32,898 nt of DNA from Streptomyces noursei (GTDB taxonomy: Bacteria > Actinomycetota > Actinomycetes > Streptomycetales > Streptomycetaceae), in NCBI RefSeq assembly GCF_001646665.1, contig NZ_LWBU01000316.1, positions 1-32,898 on the forward strand, written 5' to 3'. Below are positions 13,487 through 21,521 of the stretch, piece by piece. The first letter of the stretch is position 1. Each line of letters starts with the position of its first letter. The translations under genes were made by a program, and so were the position numbers. A model generated the notes under the pieces. The model was not told the DNA's origin. It was given only the letters and a program-made list of their open reading frames with translations, and searched no databases.

Positions 13487-14049
13487 CGGAGAAGCAAGGC
13501 GTGATCCTCTACGGACCGCCGGCCACGGGCAAAGACACCGTCACCGTCGCGCTCACCGAACTGAACTCGCGGTACGCACAGTTCGCGCGGCTCAAGGTAG
13601 GGGCAGGCAAGTCGGCCGGCTACCGGATGGGTACAGCTGAGCAGCTGCGCGAGTTGGAGGCCGCGGGCGGCGTCGTCTACGCGAACGTTCGGTACGGCAA
13701 CACGTACGTCATCGACCGTCCCGGTCTCGACGCGGCGTTCGCGGCCGGGATGCCGGTGGTGCACCTCGGGCAGATCGACGGCATTCGCGCTCTGGTCGAC
13801 GGCTATCCGGCCTGCTGGACGGTGGTGTTGCTGTGGTGCCCGCGCGAGGTGACCGCTCAGCGGTCCCAGAGCCGGGGCGACGCCGACACGACGGCCCGCG
13901 TGGCAGCGTGGGACGCGACCCGCGAGGACCTGAACGCGCACCCGGCCATGGTCTGGGACCTGACCGTGGACACGGCGGACACCTCGCCGGAGAAGTCGGC
14001 ACGGCTCATCGACCAGATGATTCGGCGGGCAGGAGCGGCGAGGGCATGA
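13483..14049 (+). CDS. small P-loop kinase (188 aa)
   Basis: A 188-aa protein starting at GTG (VTEKQGVILYG) within the stop of the preceding gene. P-loop GPPATGKDT (11-19) opens a guanylate-kinase-like fold. Later landmarks are VIDRPGLDAAF and LWCPREVTAQRSQSRGDAD, with Arg residues at a lid position. It is probably a nucleotide or small-molecule kinase. It forms a two-gene unit with the XRE-ATPase and converges with the oxidoreductase gene, whose stop is 7 bp away on the other strand. The substrate cannot be named. Confidence 0.75.
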   Translation: MTEKQGVILYGPPATGKDTVTVALTELNSRYAQFARLKVGAGKSAGYRMGTAEQLRELEAAGGVVYANVRYGNTYVIDRPGLDAAFAAGMPVVHLGQIDGIRALVDGYPACWTVVLLWCPREVTAQRSQSRGDADTTARVAAWDATREDLNAHPAMVWDLTVDTADTSPEKSARLIDQMIRRAGAARA

Positions 14050-14056
14050 GTGCGGG

Positions 14057-14899
14057 CTACGGCTGGGCGAGCTGCTCCAAGGCGTCAGCGACACTGAGTT
14101 CGCGGTCGTCCTTGGCATCATGCCACCGTGCCAGCGTGGACGCGGCCGCGCGCAGCATCTCCGGTGGGAGGCCGGCCGCAGCGAGCGTGTCAGCGGCTTC
14201 CTCCAGCTCCGGGCCCCAGCGCCAGGCGCGCGCCGCTACCTTGGGGATGTATTCGGGCTCAGCCAGGTACGAGGCGGTGCGCTTCGAGGCGACCTTGATG
14301 AGCTCTTGGTCGACGCCGTGTTCGCGGGCCATCCCGGTTGCGAGCGCCGCGAGCACGCGGCTCGCCTTCTGGAAGGTGGTGTACGACAGTTTGAGCGCGG
14401 ACGCTTGGCCGGCGTCGGTTCCCAGGACATGTGTCTGTATGGGCGTCCCAGTGAAGAGCGCCCGGATCCGGTCGGTCGCTGCGGGCGCCCCGGATAGGTA
14501 CAGCGTTGCGGTCTTGCCGTTAGTCGGCGGGGAGCCGATGACGGCGCCGTCAACGACGGCCTTTGCTCCCGGAAACAGGAGATTCTCCACCTGCCTCATC
14601 CGCTCGGGTGAGATGGCGTTCGCCTCAACGAACCAGCCGCCGAAGCCGTACGAGGCAGTCTCAGCCGCCAAGTCCTCGGCTGCGGCTGGCGGGCAGAGGC
14701 TGATGACGATATCGCTGCGGTCGAGCAGTTCGGCTAGCGTGCCCACGGGCGTCAGGCCGAACCGGGCGGCGCGCGCGGCGGACGCGGGGCTACGTCCGGC
14801 CTCGCACCACAGGACCTGGGCTGCGTTGGTCGCGGCGCAGGCTGCGACGGCGGCGCCCATGCTGCCGGGGTGGAGGATGCCGACGGTCGGCTGGTCCAC
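14057..14899 (-). CDS. 6PGDH-like NAD(P)-binding oxidoreductase (DUF1932-like)
   Basis: A 280-aa protein. An N-terminal Rossmann domain (VGILHPGSMGAAVAAC, about 6-21) is followed by a helical C-terminal domain with KLSYTTFQKASRVLAALATG, the pattern of the DUF1932/phosphogluconate-dehydrogenase C-terminal domain. Members reduce or dehydrogenate small hydroxy acids or imines. The GTG start lies 4 nt beyond the HAD stop with GGAG overlapping it, so the two genes form an operon. The 14051-14059 end abuts the convergent kinase gene. The actual substrate is unknown. Confidence 0.8.
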   Translation of the reverse strand: MDQPTVGILHPGSMGAAVAACAATNAAQVLWCEAGRSPASAARAARFGLTPVGTLAELLDRSDIVISLCPPAAAEDLAAETASYGFGGWFVEANAISPERMRQVENLLFPGAKAVVDGAVIGSPPTNGKTATLYLSGAPAATDRIRALFTGTPIQTHVLGTDAGQASALKLSYTTFQKASRVLAALATGMAREHGVDQELIKVASKRTASYLAEPEYIPKVAARAWRWGPELEEAADTLAAAGLPPEMLRAAASTLARWHDAKDDRELSVADALEQLAQP

Positions 14900-14903
14900 T
14901 GTG

Positions 14904-15551
14904 CTACTCCGTCTCTGCAAGCAGGATGGTGATGGCGTCGGTGACGTCGTCGACGACGTGGTGCGCGGCGGGGAGTCCGTCGGGCCAGGGGCGTCCGCGC
15001 AGCCAGATGGTGCGCAGGCCGGCCTGGTGGCCGCCGCCGATGTCTCCGGCTGGGTTGTCGCCGACCATCCAGCCGCCGTCCGCGAGGCTGACGCCGCACA
15101 GGGTGGCCCCGAGTTCGAAGAGGCGCCGGTCCGGCTTGCGGATCTCCAGGTCGCCCGAGGCGGCGACGCCGTCGACCAGGGAGGCGAGGCCGGTCCCGGC
15201 GAGTTTGGCGCGCTGTATGTCGCCAGCCCCGTTGGTAATGACGCCGATCGTCCATGCAGCCGCGCGCAGGCGAGCCAGGCCCTCGAGGACCTCGGGGCGA
15301 CAGGTGACGGCGGCCGCCATGAGGTCGACGTACTCCTGCCACAAGTCCGCAGCCGACGCCTCCAAGCCGAACGCTTCCCGCAGCCGGGCGAAGTCGCCGA
15401 CCGTCGCGCGGTCGACCAGCTCGGTGCGAAGCCACTGTTCGGCATCTGGGGAGAGCGCACGGGCACGGCACAGGCGAGTCAAGGCGTCGCTGAGCGCCGA
15501 CTGTCGGTCGGCCAGCGTGCCGTCCAGATCGAAAAACGCGAGGCGGGCCAC
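14904..15551 (-). CDS. HAD superfamily hydrolase
   Basis: A 215-aa HAD phosphatase. Motif I is FFDLDGTLAD (nucleophile Asp8, acid Asp10), motif II VITNGAG, the motif III Lys is in IRKPDRRLF, and motif IV is MVGDNPAGDIGGG. The cap is helical (about 20-90), like phosphoglycolate-phosphatase or haloacid-dehalogenase members. GTG at 15551 (VARLAFFD) gives the usual N-terminus; GTG at 15557 is equally possible. It is cotranscribed with the 6PGDH-like gene 4 nt downstream, which suggests a two-step conversion of a phosphorylated small molecule. Confidence 0.88.
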   Translation of the reverse strand: MARLAFFDLDGTLADRQSALSDALTRLCRARALSPDAEQWLRTELVDRATVGDFARLREAFGLEASAADLWQEYVDLMAAAVTCRPEVLEGLARLRAAAWTIGVITNGAGDIQRAKLAGTGLASLVDGVAASGDLEIRKPDRRLFELGATLCGVSLADGGWMVGDNPAGDIGGGHQAGLRTIWLRGRPWPDGLPAAHHVVDDVTDAITILLAETE

Positions 15552-15665
15552 GTGCACGGACCCTATCGGGCATCGTGCGGCACGAGGCTCACGGTGATGT
15601 CCACTCCCGGACGGAGATCGCATCGTGTATCTTTCAGGGAATCATCGATCTTGAAAGGCTGCGCC

Positions 15666-15965
15666 GTGACCGACCCGGACCGCTTGAAGCGGGTCGACGC
15701 CCTCGTGGACGACGTCCTGCCGCCGCCATCTGTGCGCGCGAAGCTGCGCCTCGCAGCCGGCCTCACGCAGCAGGAGGTCGCAGAGGCCGTGGGCGTGAAG
15801 CGTCTTGCCGTGGCGCGTTGGGAGCTGGGGCATACCCACCCCCGACGTCCGCACCGCGCTGTCTACATGCACCTGCTCAACCGGCTCGCGGAGCGGTATC
15901 CCGAAGCCGCGAAGTCGGATGAGGGCATGCCGACGCCAGCCTCGGAATCAAGGGGGCCGGGGTGA
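15666..15965 (+). CDS. XRE family HTH regulator (99 aa)
   Basis: A 99-aa protein starting at GTG (VTDPDRLKRV) with GAAAGG 8 nt upstream. The helix-turn-helix spans about 27-65 (LAAGLTQQEVAEAVGVKRLA, then RWELGHTHPRRPHR), followed by a helix (YMHLLNRLAERYP) and a disordered tail. It is divergent from the HAD-oxidoreductase pair, so it may regulate them or the replication-like module downstream. The start codon is about 115 bp from the divergent HAD start, leaving room for shared operators. Confidence 0.8.
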   Translation: MTDPDRLKRVDALVDDVLPPPSVRAKLRLAAGLTQQEVAEAVGVKRLAVARWELGHTHPRRPHRAVYMHLLNRLAERYPEAAKSDEGMPTPASESRGPG

Positions 15966-16845
15966 CGTAGCCGCCACCGGCCGCGCGCCAGGTAGTGGAC
16001 TCGCAATCCACTACGGCCACGCGGCCCGTCTCGCCGACCGGATTCGCAACCCGTGTCGGCCGCCCAGTCTCCGGTTCGCACCCGGTTCTGGGCTCCAGCT
16101 CATCGAGCTGGCTCATCTCGCACAAACCGGTCCGTGAGGACCAGCACCACAGCAGTCACCTCTCTCGCAAAGAGGCTCCTGCACCCGGTACCGCCGGCTT
16201 TCGCAGGCCGTCGGGACCATGCACGACCAGCCCGAGGGCTGTCCGCACTACCCGTCCGACAAGAGACCAAGGAGGCCCTTCTCGTCCGGCGCCCGCTCCT
16301 CACGGAGGGGGCTGTCACCCGCATCCACTCGTCGGCCCTTCCCGTTTCGCGCGGGACGGTCCGGCTCGCATATGAGAGTTGGTGTCCCCGCCATAGTGCC
16401 CGATCTAGTGTCCCCTGAAAAGTCGAGGGCTGCCCGTTTCAGAGTGGTTTGCGGCTTTCACTCGTCCCGTGTGACGAAACCGCTGTCCACTTTCTCCCCA
16501 TTCATCAAGTTTGAACAGGAAGCGGCATTTCTGGTAGGAAGCCACAAGAGCAGCGATTTGGGAGCGGGCCGGCCGGGCGCGGTCGTAGTGCCTGTCGACC
16601 CACTCGTGCACTTCCTGGCGGACGCCACCGTCGACAACTCCGTCGACGGTGGCGTCCGCGAGGCTGGCGTCCCGTGTGGCGGGACGGGTTCCAAGATTCC
16701 AGCCCGCCGTGCGGGAGCGCGGTATGTGATCCGGGGTCAGCGGGCTCTGCCCACAGGCCGTCTCGTGCAGGGTCAGCGGGTGGATGACGAATCGCGCGTT
16801 GCTGCTGCTCAGGGACGTGTCCGCTTTGGCGAGTACACCAGCCCG
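15966..16845. other. non-coding region with TCGCA hairpins, possible origin
   Basis: No supported gene in about 880 bases. The first 400 hold seven TCGCA motifs, at 16001, 16044, 16076, 16118, 16165, 16201 and 16366. Several lie in hairpin loops: GTAGTGGA-loop-TCCACTAC (15992-16014), CCGG-loop-CCGG near 16071 and CCTCT-loop-AGAGG (16159-16175). A lower-GC stretch lies at about 16420-16560, then a perfect 18-bp hairpin at 16618-16659. It directly precedes a winged-helix gene coupled to a helicase-loader-like pseudogene, so a replication origin is a reasonable guess. Confidence 0.4.
16618..16659. repeat. perfect 18-bp inverted repeat
   Basis: Arms 16618-16635 (GCGGACGCCACCGTCGAC) and 16642-16659 are exact reverse complements with a 6-nt AACTCC loop. 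Without neighbouring genes ending here it is not an obvious terminator; a cruciform or protein-binding site is possible. Confidence 0.7.
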
Positions 16846-16908
16846 ATGACGAAGATGACCTCGCTCCTCGCAGTGCCCGCAGCTCTGGCCACAGCGGTGG
16901 GCCGATGA
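16846..16908 (+). CDS. possible leader peptide (20 aa)
   Basis: MTKMTSLLAVPAALATAVGR ends with a TGA that overlaps the ATG of the 727-aa gene (ATGA). No clear SD precedes it. The 727-aa gene has only a weak SD, so coupling is plausible. The frame is open further upstream, so this could also be chance. Confidence 0.3.
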   Translation: MTKMTSLLAVPAALATAVGR

Positions 16909-19088
16909 GCGCCGCAGCGGCACCGGCCGCCGCGCTCCCGCGCCCCCGCACGAAGCCCGCCGGCGGGGCATCGCGCCGTCGGCTGCGGTCGGTCCCGGCA
17001 CAGGCCGGTCCGGTCCTTGAGCGGTCCGCGGGTCATCCGCTGTCCCTCGGTCGGGAAGCTCGTGCGCGTCTGGGTGGTGCGGTGCGCACCCTTCTGGATG
17101 CGGCGGGCCTGGACGGTGCGTCGGACGCGGTGCGTCTGGCGGTGCTGGTGCTGGCGTCGCGGACGCCGTCGGAGAAGGGCGTGGTGGAGATCCGCACGTC
17201 GGAGCTGGGCCGGTGGCTCGGGCTGTCGGCGTCGTACACGGCGTCTGCGGTGGTGCCAGGGCTGCGCCGCTCGGGCGTGGTGTCGGTGGAGACGGCGGAG
17301 GGCGAGTACGGCCAGGACGCCGGCCTGAACTGCCGGGTGCTGCCGCTGTGTGCGGCTCATGGGGTGGTCGGGCACCCGCTGAATCTGGCGAAGAAGGAGT
17401 ACGCCACCTTCTGGCGGCTGCTGCAGGCCGTGATGGCGCCGGGCTGGACGCACCGGGACGGTCGCGTCACCCCAGCCGGGCTGGTTGGTCTGCGTACCGG
17501 TCGGGGCGCGGCGACGGACCGTCTGGCGCTGCTGCTGTTGGTACTCGAGGCGCGGGAAGACGGTCGGGTGCGGCAGTGCGGCGGGGCGGTGGATACCAAG
17601 CGCGGTCGTGCGGCGGCGACGATGGCCCGGCTGCTGGGTTGTTCGGCGGCGGCGGGGGAGCGGGTGCTGGAGCGTCTGGCGGCCCGGGAGCTGGTGCTGC
17701 GGGTGCGTCTGCAGACGGGTTCCGGGCTGGCGCACCGGTCGCGGCTGATGGTGCCGGCGGTCGCCGCCGCGCACGGTCGCACGGTCACCGACGACGTCTG
17801 GGAGTACCGTGCGGAGGCCCTGAAGCCCGAGTTTTCAGACCTCGACGTTACGGCAGTGCCTGGTCAGGCGCCGCAGAGGGCGACAGAACCGCAGGTCAGC
17901 GGCGTGCTGGTGCCGGTTGAGGCTAATGTTGCAGACCCCGACGTTGCGGCAACCCTTCACACTGACCACCCTCCCCTGGTTACTCCAGTCTCTCCCCCCG
18001 CTCTCTCTGGTGGCTCTTCCGGCGAAGGCCGTGGTGGGAACTGTGATCTGCCGGACCGCGCGTGCGTGCGCGAGGACAGCGACCCGCTGCGCGGGGCACA
18101 GCCGAAGAAGTTCCCGTCGATCAGCATCGAAAAGCCCGGCCGCGGGTCGGCCGCTGGCGCTTCGGTGCAGGTCGTGTACGGCGGAGGTCGGGGCAGACAG
18201 CAGCGGGGGAGGGTGCCTCTGCCGCCGGAGGATTTGCGGGCCGTCCTGGCTCCGGTCGATCTGGTCTGGGCGCGGCTGGAGCGTCCGGCCGCCCGGCGCC
18301 TGGTGGCGGCCGCCGCCCGCAGCGAGCTGGCCCGCGTGGTCGGCTTCGCCGGTCGCGCTGACGGCCCGCGGGTCCTCGCCGGCCGGCTCGCCCGCCGTCT
18401 GGCCGACCAGATGCGGCTGGCCGGACCGATCAAGGACCCAGTGGGCTGGCTGATCGGCCTGGCCCTGCCGCAGCGTCAGCAGTGCGGCGACGCACGGTGT
18501 GATGACCGGGTACTTCTCGACTCCGGGCAGGACTGCCCGCGCTGCGAGGACCGCCAGGCCGATCGCCAGGCCCAGCGCCGCGCGGTGGCGGCCGCCTTCG
18601 ACGCGGCGATGCCACACGCCTCCGAGACTGAGCGCCGGGCTGCGACCGAGCAGCGGCTGCACCAGGAGGTGACGGCCCAGGCGTGGGCGAAGGCGTACGA
18701 GTGGGAGCAGGTCCGCGCCCGGAAGGCAGATGCCGCCAAGGTCGGCGAATCCGCGGCCGCGCAGCTGCCCCCTGAGGTCATGGCCGCGCCGGTGGCCCCG
18801 GTCGTGTTGCCCGCGCCCCGCCCGGCCGCCGTCGTACCTGCTTCGGAGCCGAAGCCCACCGAGGTCGACGAGAACCAGGAGCTGGTCCTCGAGGAGCTGA
18901 CCCGCGAACAGGTCCGCGACTGGCGGGTGCGGGGCATGAAAGACCACCAGGTCGTCTTCGACCACATCGACCGCTACGGCGAGACGTCCGCAAGGCGCCT
19001 GTTCAGCAACCAGCTGGTCGACGAAGCGCAGCGCCTTTCGGACACGCACCACCTGGTCCTCGGGCACACCACCTGGGGGCAGGCATGA
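16905..19088 (+). CDS. winged-helix replication-associated-like protein (727 aa)
   Basis: A 727-aa protein. After a basic Pro/Ala N-terminus, about 45-145 looks like a winged helix (VEIRTSELGRWLGLSASYTA, then VVPGLRRSGVVSVE), and a second similar unit follows at about 195-280 (TMARLLGCSAAAGERVLERL). A long linker leads to a C-terminal region (about 440-700) with a Cys cluster (CGDARCDDRV...CPRC, about 525-547) and long helices. The tandem winged helices resemble plasmid initiators. The ATG is coupled at both ends by ATGA overlaps, and the downstream partner is a dciA-like pseudogene. I infer a replication role; a transcription regulator is the alternative. Confidence 0.55.
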   Translation: MSAAAAPAAALPRPRTKPAGGASRRRLRSVPAQAGPVLERSAGHPLSLGREARARLGGAVRTLLDAAGLDGASDAVRLAVLVLASRTPSEKGVVEIRTSELGRWLGLSASYTASAVVPGLRRSGVVSVETAEGEYGQDAGLNCRVLPLCAAHGVVGHPLNLAKKEYATFWRLLQAVMAPGWTHRDGRVTPAGLVGLRTGRGAATDRLALLLLVLEAREDGRVRQCGGAVDTKRGRAAATMARLLGCSAAAGERVLERLAARELVLRVRLQTGSGLAHRSRLMVPAVAAAHGRTVTDDVWEYRAEALKPEFSDLDVTAVPGQAPQRATEPQVSGVLVPVEANVADPDVAATLHTDHPPLVTPVSPPALSGGSSGEGRGGNCDLPDRACVREDSDPLRGAQPKKFPSISIEKPGRGSAAGASVQVVYGGGRGRQQRGRVPLPPEDLRAVLAPVDLVWARLERPAARRLVAAAARSELARVVGFAGRADGPRVLAGRLARRLADQMRLAGPIKDPVGWLIGLALPQRQQCGDARCDDRVLLDSGQDCPRCEDRQADRQAQRRAVAAAFDAAMPHASETERRAATEQRLHQEVTAQAWAKAYEWEQVRARKADAAKVGESAAAQLPPEVMAAPVAPVVLPAPRPAAVVPASEPKPTEVDENQELVLEELTREQVRDWRVRGMKDHQVVFDHIDRYGETSARRLFSNQLVDEAQRLSDTHHLVLGHTTWGQA

Positions 19089-19690
19089 GCGACGGCGAGG
19101 TATCCGGGGTCAACCTGGCCCGGGTCGCCCTGCGGACCGCGATGGAGGCGGCGCGCAAGAAGGTGGCCGCGCGCAGCTGAAGCCCCGCACCGCATGGCAC
19201 GGCCGGCACGGCGCGACGGGCACGACCCGATGTGCCTGGGCGACGTGCCCGGGGCCCTGGTGCCGAGCGGGCTTGAAAGCTCCCGGCCGCCAGCGCCACG
19301 CTGCGGGAGCGGTGGGAGGCCATCCCGACCTGGCCGGGCACGTCGCCGCCGTCTGCTTCGACCCGGCCTCCGGCCGCTCACCGTGTGCCAGGAGCCGACG
19401 ACCTGGGCGACGAAAGCCAGCCGGAGCAGACCCGGGTCAACGAGATTGCCAACAAGGCGGCGGGCCGCACCGCCGTGAGCTCCCTGCGGATCCTGCCGCC
19501 CGGCACCGCCCCCGCACCAGACCCGGCCGACGTCGCCCTGGCCGCCCCCAAGATCCCGATGAGGACGCCGGGAGGCGGCGTGCGAGGACTATCGCCGCGC
19601 GCTTGCCGCGCACCAGAAAATCGCGCCGCCGCGCCGGGTGGATCCGAGCATCACGGAAGCGGTGGAGCGGCAGAACCGGCCGCCGTCGGG
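19085..19690 (+). pseudogene. frameshifted DciA/DUF721-like helicase-loader gene
   Basis: The ATG overlaps the preceding stop (ATGA). The first 31 codons (VNLARVALRTAMEAARKK) match the N-terminus of actinobacterial DciA/DUF721 proteins, then a TGA at 19178 stops it. Homologous-looking pieces continue in other frames: DGHDPMCLGDVPGALV (19194 frame), LAGHVAAVCFDPASGR (19273 frame), LTVCQEPTTWATKA (19194 frame), TRVNEIANKAAGRTAVSSLR (19385 frame) and CEDYRRALAAHQKIAPPRRV (near 19580-19640). At least four frame changes are needed. DciA proteins help load the replicative helicase. Decay or sequencing error could explain the breaks; several independent shifts favour decay. Confidence 0.75.
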
Positions 19691-19925
19691 GTCCATGCAC
19701 TACCTGCTGGTCAGCCAGCAGAGCGCGATGCACGACGAGCACCCACCCGTTACCAGCACCATGCTCAAGCGGACCTTTCGCGACCTGCCGGGCATTAACG
19801 CGCGGGGGACACCCCCTCGAATTGCCGCTTCTCGCCCATGTTCCGGCCGCACCACGTCCAGGATTCTGCGAACCCGCACGCTTCGGGGTCAGCCGCACCA
19901 ACCTCGACCACTTGGTGGTGGGCCT
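19691..19925. other. unassigned stretch between pseudogene and array A
   Basis: No gene is recognised in these 235 bases. Short frames exist on both strands but none has a good start, SD and family resemblance together. It probably contains decayed coding remnants. Confidence 0.4.
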
Positions 19926-20316
19926 GGGGGCCATCCCAGCACGCGCGGGAGCAGGGCATCGATCGGATGATGGGCCCCTGTACCGAGGGGGCCGTCCCCG
20001 CGTGCGCGGGGAACGGTCGCAGTCCGGGCAGACCACGAGGATCGGCTCGGGTCCATCCCCACGTGCACGGGGAGCAGGTTCAGGACGGTGTCCTCGTCCT
20101 GGGTGAGGGTCCATCCCCGCGTGCGCGGGGCAGGCCGGACGGGGGGGCCGGCGCCTCGGTGGACAGGGTCCATCCCCGCCTGCGCGGGGAGCAGAGGACT
20201 TGCCTAAGGTCCGGAGGGCTTTTTCTGGGTCCATCCCCGCATGCGCGGGGAGCAGGGCCACTACGGCAGGGACTTCCCTCGCGGCGAGGGTCCATCCCCG
20301 CGTGCGCGGGGAGCAG
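19926..20316 (-). CRISPR. CRISPR array A (7 repeats, crRNA sense minus)
   Basis: Repeats start at 19926, 19987, 20049, 20107, 20166, 20227 and 20288, nominally 29 nt with spacers of 29-33 nt. The plus-strand consensus starts GGGTCCATCCCC and ends GCGGGGAGCAG, with a CCCCGCG/CGCGGGG palindrome typical of type I-E. Repeats decay toward the left: the first two are strongly degenerate and the fourth lacks 2 nt, while the right-hand repeats are intact. The leader is therefore on the right (20317 on), and transcription runs right to left. Spacer 2 partly resembles the 202-aa gene at 10899-10917. Confidence 0.93.
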
Positions 20317-20393
20317 TCTCCCTGACCAGCGAGTCTATGGGCCACCATCCCACTCACACACCAGCGTCGCCGAAACGGACACAGCGCCCATAT
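20317..20393 (-). promoter_or_regulatory. leader of array A
   Basis: This stretch is clearly homologous to the leader of array C (shared TGACCAGCGAGTCTATGGGC and CGAAACGGACACAGCGCCC). On the minus strand CTGGTCA ends 6 nt before the first repeat and a second GCTGGT ends 43 nt before it. The 160 bases beyond it (20394-20555) show no gene or clear repeat. Confidence 0.8.
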
Positions 20394-20555
20394 CTGGCTT
20401 TATGTAACGCAAGTAGACGCGAGGCCCGATTGAGCCGCACCGCGGGCATAGCGGCACAACCACGAGTGCGAGAAACACCACCCGCCCAGGGACGATGCGC
20501 CAGCCCCGCTCGAGCGCCACACCGGGCCGCAGCCACCGAGGCCGCCGCCCCGCGC

Positions 20556-20892
20556 CGGACCATCCCCGCATGCGCGAGGAGCAGGCGACCACGAAATATT
20601 CAGCCCGACGATGACGGGTCCAGCCCCGCGTGCGCAGGGAGCAGTCGTCGCGGATCTCCGCGGCCTGAGAGTCGACGGGTTCATTCCCGCGTGCGCGAGG
20701 AGCAGGGTGTTGGAACCCTAACCGGACCGTGGAGACCGCCGGCGGTTCATCCCGGCGTGCGCGGGGAGCAGAACCTTGCCGCACCCATCGACATGAGAAC
20801 CGGAGGTCCATCCCCGCGTGCGCAGGGAGCAGCTGGGTGCGGGCGTGCGCACAGTGAATGACAAGGGTCCATCCCTGCGTGCGCGGGGAGCG
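20556..20892 (-). CRISPR. degenerate leaderless CRISPR array B (6 repeats)
   Basis: Repeats start at 20556, 20616, 20677, 20743, 20804 and 20865. Each carries one to four changes from the consensus (for example GCGAGGAGCAG, CAGCCCCGCG, TTCATTCCCG), and the last ends early in GAGCG. Spacers are 31-37 nt. There is no leader on the right: the toxin gene begins 4 bp away, with its stop at 20897 on the same strand as the crRNA sense. The decay suggests an old array that no longer acquires spacers. Any transcription is likely to be read-through from the toxin-antitoxin operon. Confidence 0.9.
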
Positions 20893-20896
20893 GCGG

Positions 20897-21274
20897 TTAG
20901 GTTGTAGTGGGCCAGGTTCGCAGTTCGGCGGCAATCTGACCTGCGGTACATCCGCTGTTCAGGAGAAGGTCCCTCAACGCGAATGCGTTCTGGGCGGTGG
21001 GCTTAACCGACACGCCGGATGCCTCGAGGTACATGACACCAGTCGCGGCGGCCACGGCGAGGTTGGAGCGCTCGAGCCAGCGGCAGCGCCCAAGCGTGTG
21101 GACCAGAGCTGCAGCTCGCGCGTAAGGGCCGTCGTAGACCGGCTGGTCCAGCATCTCAGCCTGATGTCGGGCACAGGCAGCGACCGGAACGCCGTAGTCA
21201 TCCGGAGCCGGGTCACCAGCCCCAGCGATCTCAGCAACTTGCAGGATCCACGGCACATCGATGTGCAAGATCAT
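20897..21274 (-). CDS. Fic/Doc-like toxin
   Basis: A 125-aa protein of the streptomycete Fic-type toxin kind: N-terminal MILHIDVPWILQVAEIAG, then YDGPYARAAALVHTLGRC, then RSNLAVAAATGVMYLEASG. Doc-like toxins modify translation factors. The family motif HPFxxGNxR is only partly kept here (H59 and N71 in HTLGRCRWLERSN), as is common in this actinobacterial subgroup. The ATG overlaps the antitoxin stop (ATGA). The gene ends 4 bp from degenerate array B on the same strand. Whether the enzyme is active is uncertain. Confidence 0.75.
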   Translation of the reverse strand: MILHIDVPWILQVAEIAGAGDPAPDDYGVPVAACARHQAEMLDQPVYDGPYARAAALVHTLGRCRWLERSNLAVAAATGVMYLEASGVSVKPTAQNAFALRDLLLNSGCTAGQIAAELRTWPTTT

Positions 21275-21513
21275 CAGGCAGCCTGCCGACCCTTCCCAGT
21301 CCGCTCCGACTCCTCAGCCTCATCAAAGAGAGCCTGGTGCTCGCCGAGGAAGCGCTCCGCCGCTCCCATCGCCCGAGCCCGAATTCCGCTAGCGTCCTCA
21401 AGCACCAGATGAGCTAGGTAGTCGCCCACCGACATACCACGGTCCGCAGCCCGCTTACGAGCCAGCTCCGCGATCTCCGCATCCACCCGGGCGCCAATTT
21501 GCGTTTTCGCCAT
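21274..21513 (-). CDS. ribbon-helix-helix antitoxin (79 aa)
   Basis: A 79-aa protein. MAKTQIGARVDAEIAELARK fits the beta strand and first helix of a ribbon-helix-helix DNA-binding domain, followed by SVGDYLAHLVLED. The C-terminal half (RAMGAAERFLGEHQALFDEA) would bind the toxin. The gene precedes the toxin and overlaps it by 4 nt. The ATG seems leaderless: TACCAT lies 6 nt upstream with no SD. A GGTAACA/TGTTACC palindrome overlaps that element, as expected for autorepression. Confidence 0.8.
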   Translation of the reverse strand: MAKTQIGARVDAEIAELARKRAADRGMSVGDYLAHLVLEDASGIRARAMGAAERFLGEHQALFDEAEESERTGKGRQAA

Positions 21514-21521
21514 GACCGAAT

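Noticed and set aside
13833..15965. 710-codon plus frame from the kinase gene through the HAD and oxidoreductase genes
   Set aside because: Only the last 99 codons (XRE regulator) have an SD and a recognisable domain; the rest is antisense to real genes.
16041..16085. T-arm-like sequences (GGTTCGCACCC) suggesting a tRNA or attachment site
   Set aside because: No acceptor stem, anticodon arm or D arm could be assembled around them.
16405..17001. Minus-strand frame of about 198 codons over the non-coding region
   Set aside because: No SD or family resemblance; it crosses the perfect 18-bp inverted repeat and overlaps the start of the 727-aa gene.
20645..20676. Short similarity between an array B spacer and the antitoxin gene (GATCTCCGC, 9 nt)
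   Set aside because: Too short, with a one-base gap, and in a common GC-rich palindrome; not evidence for targeting.
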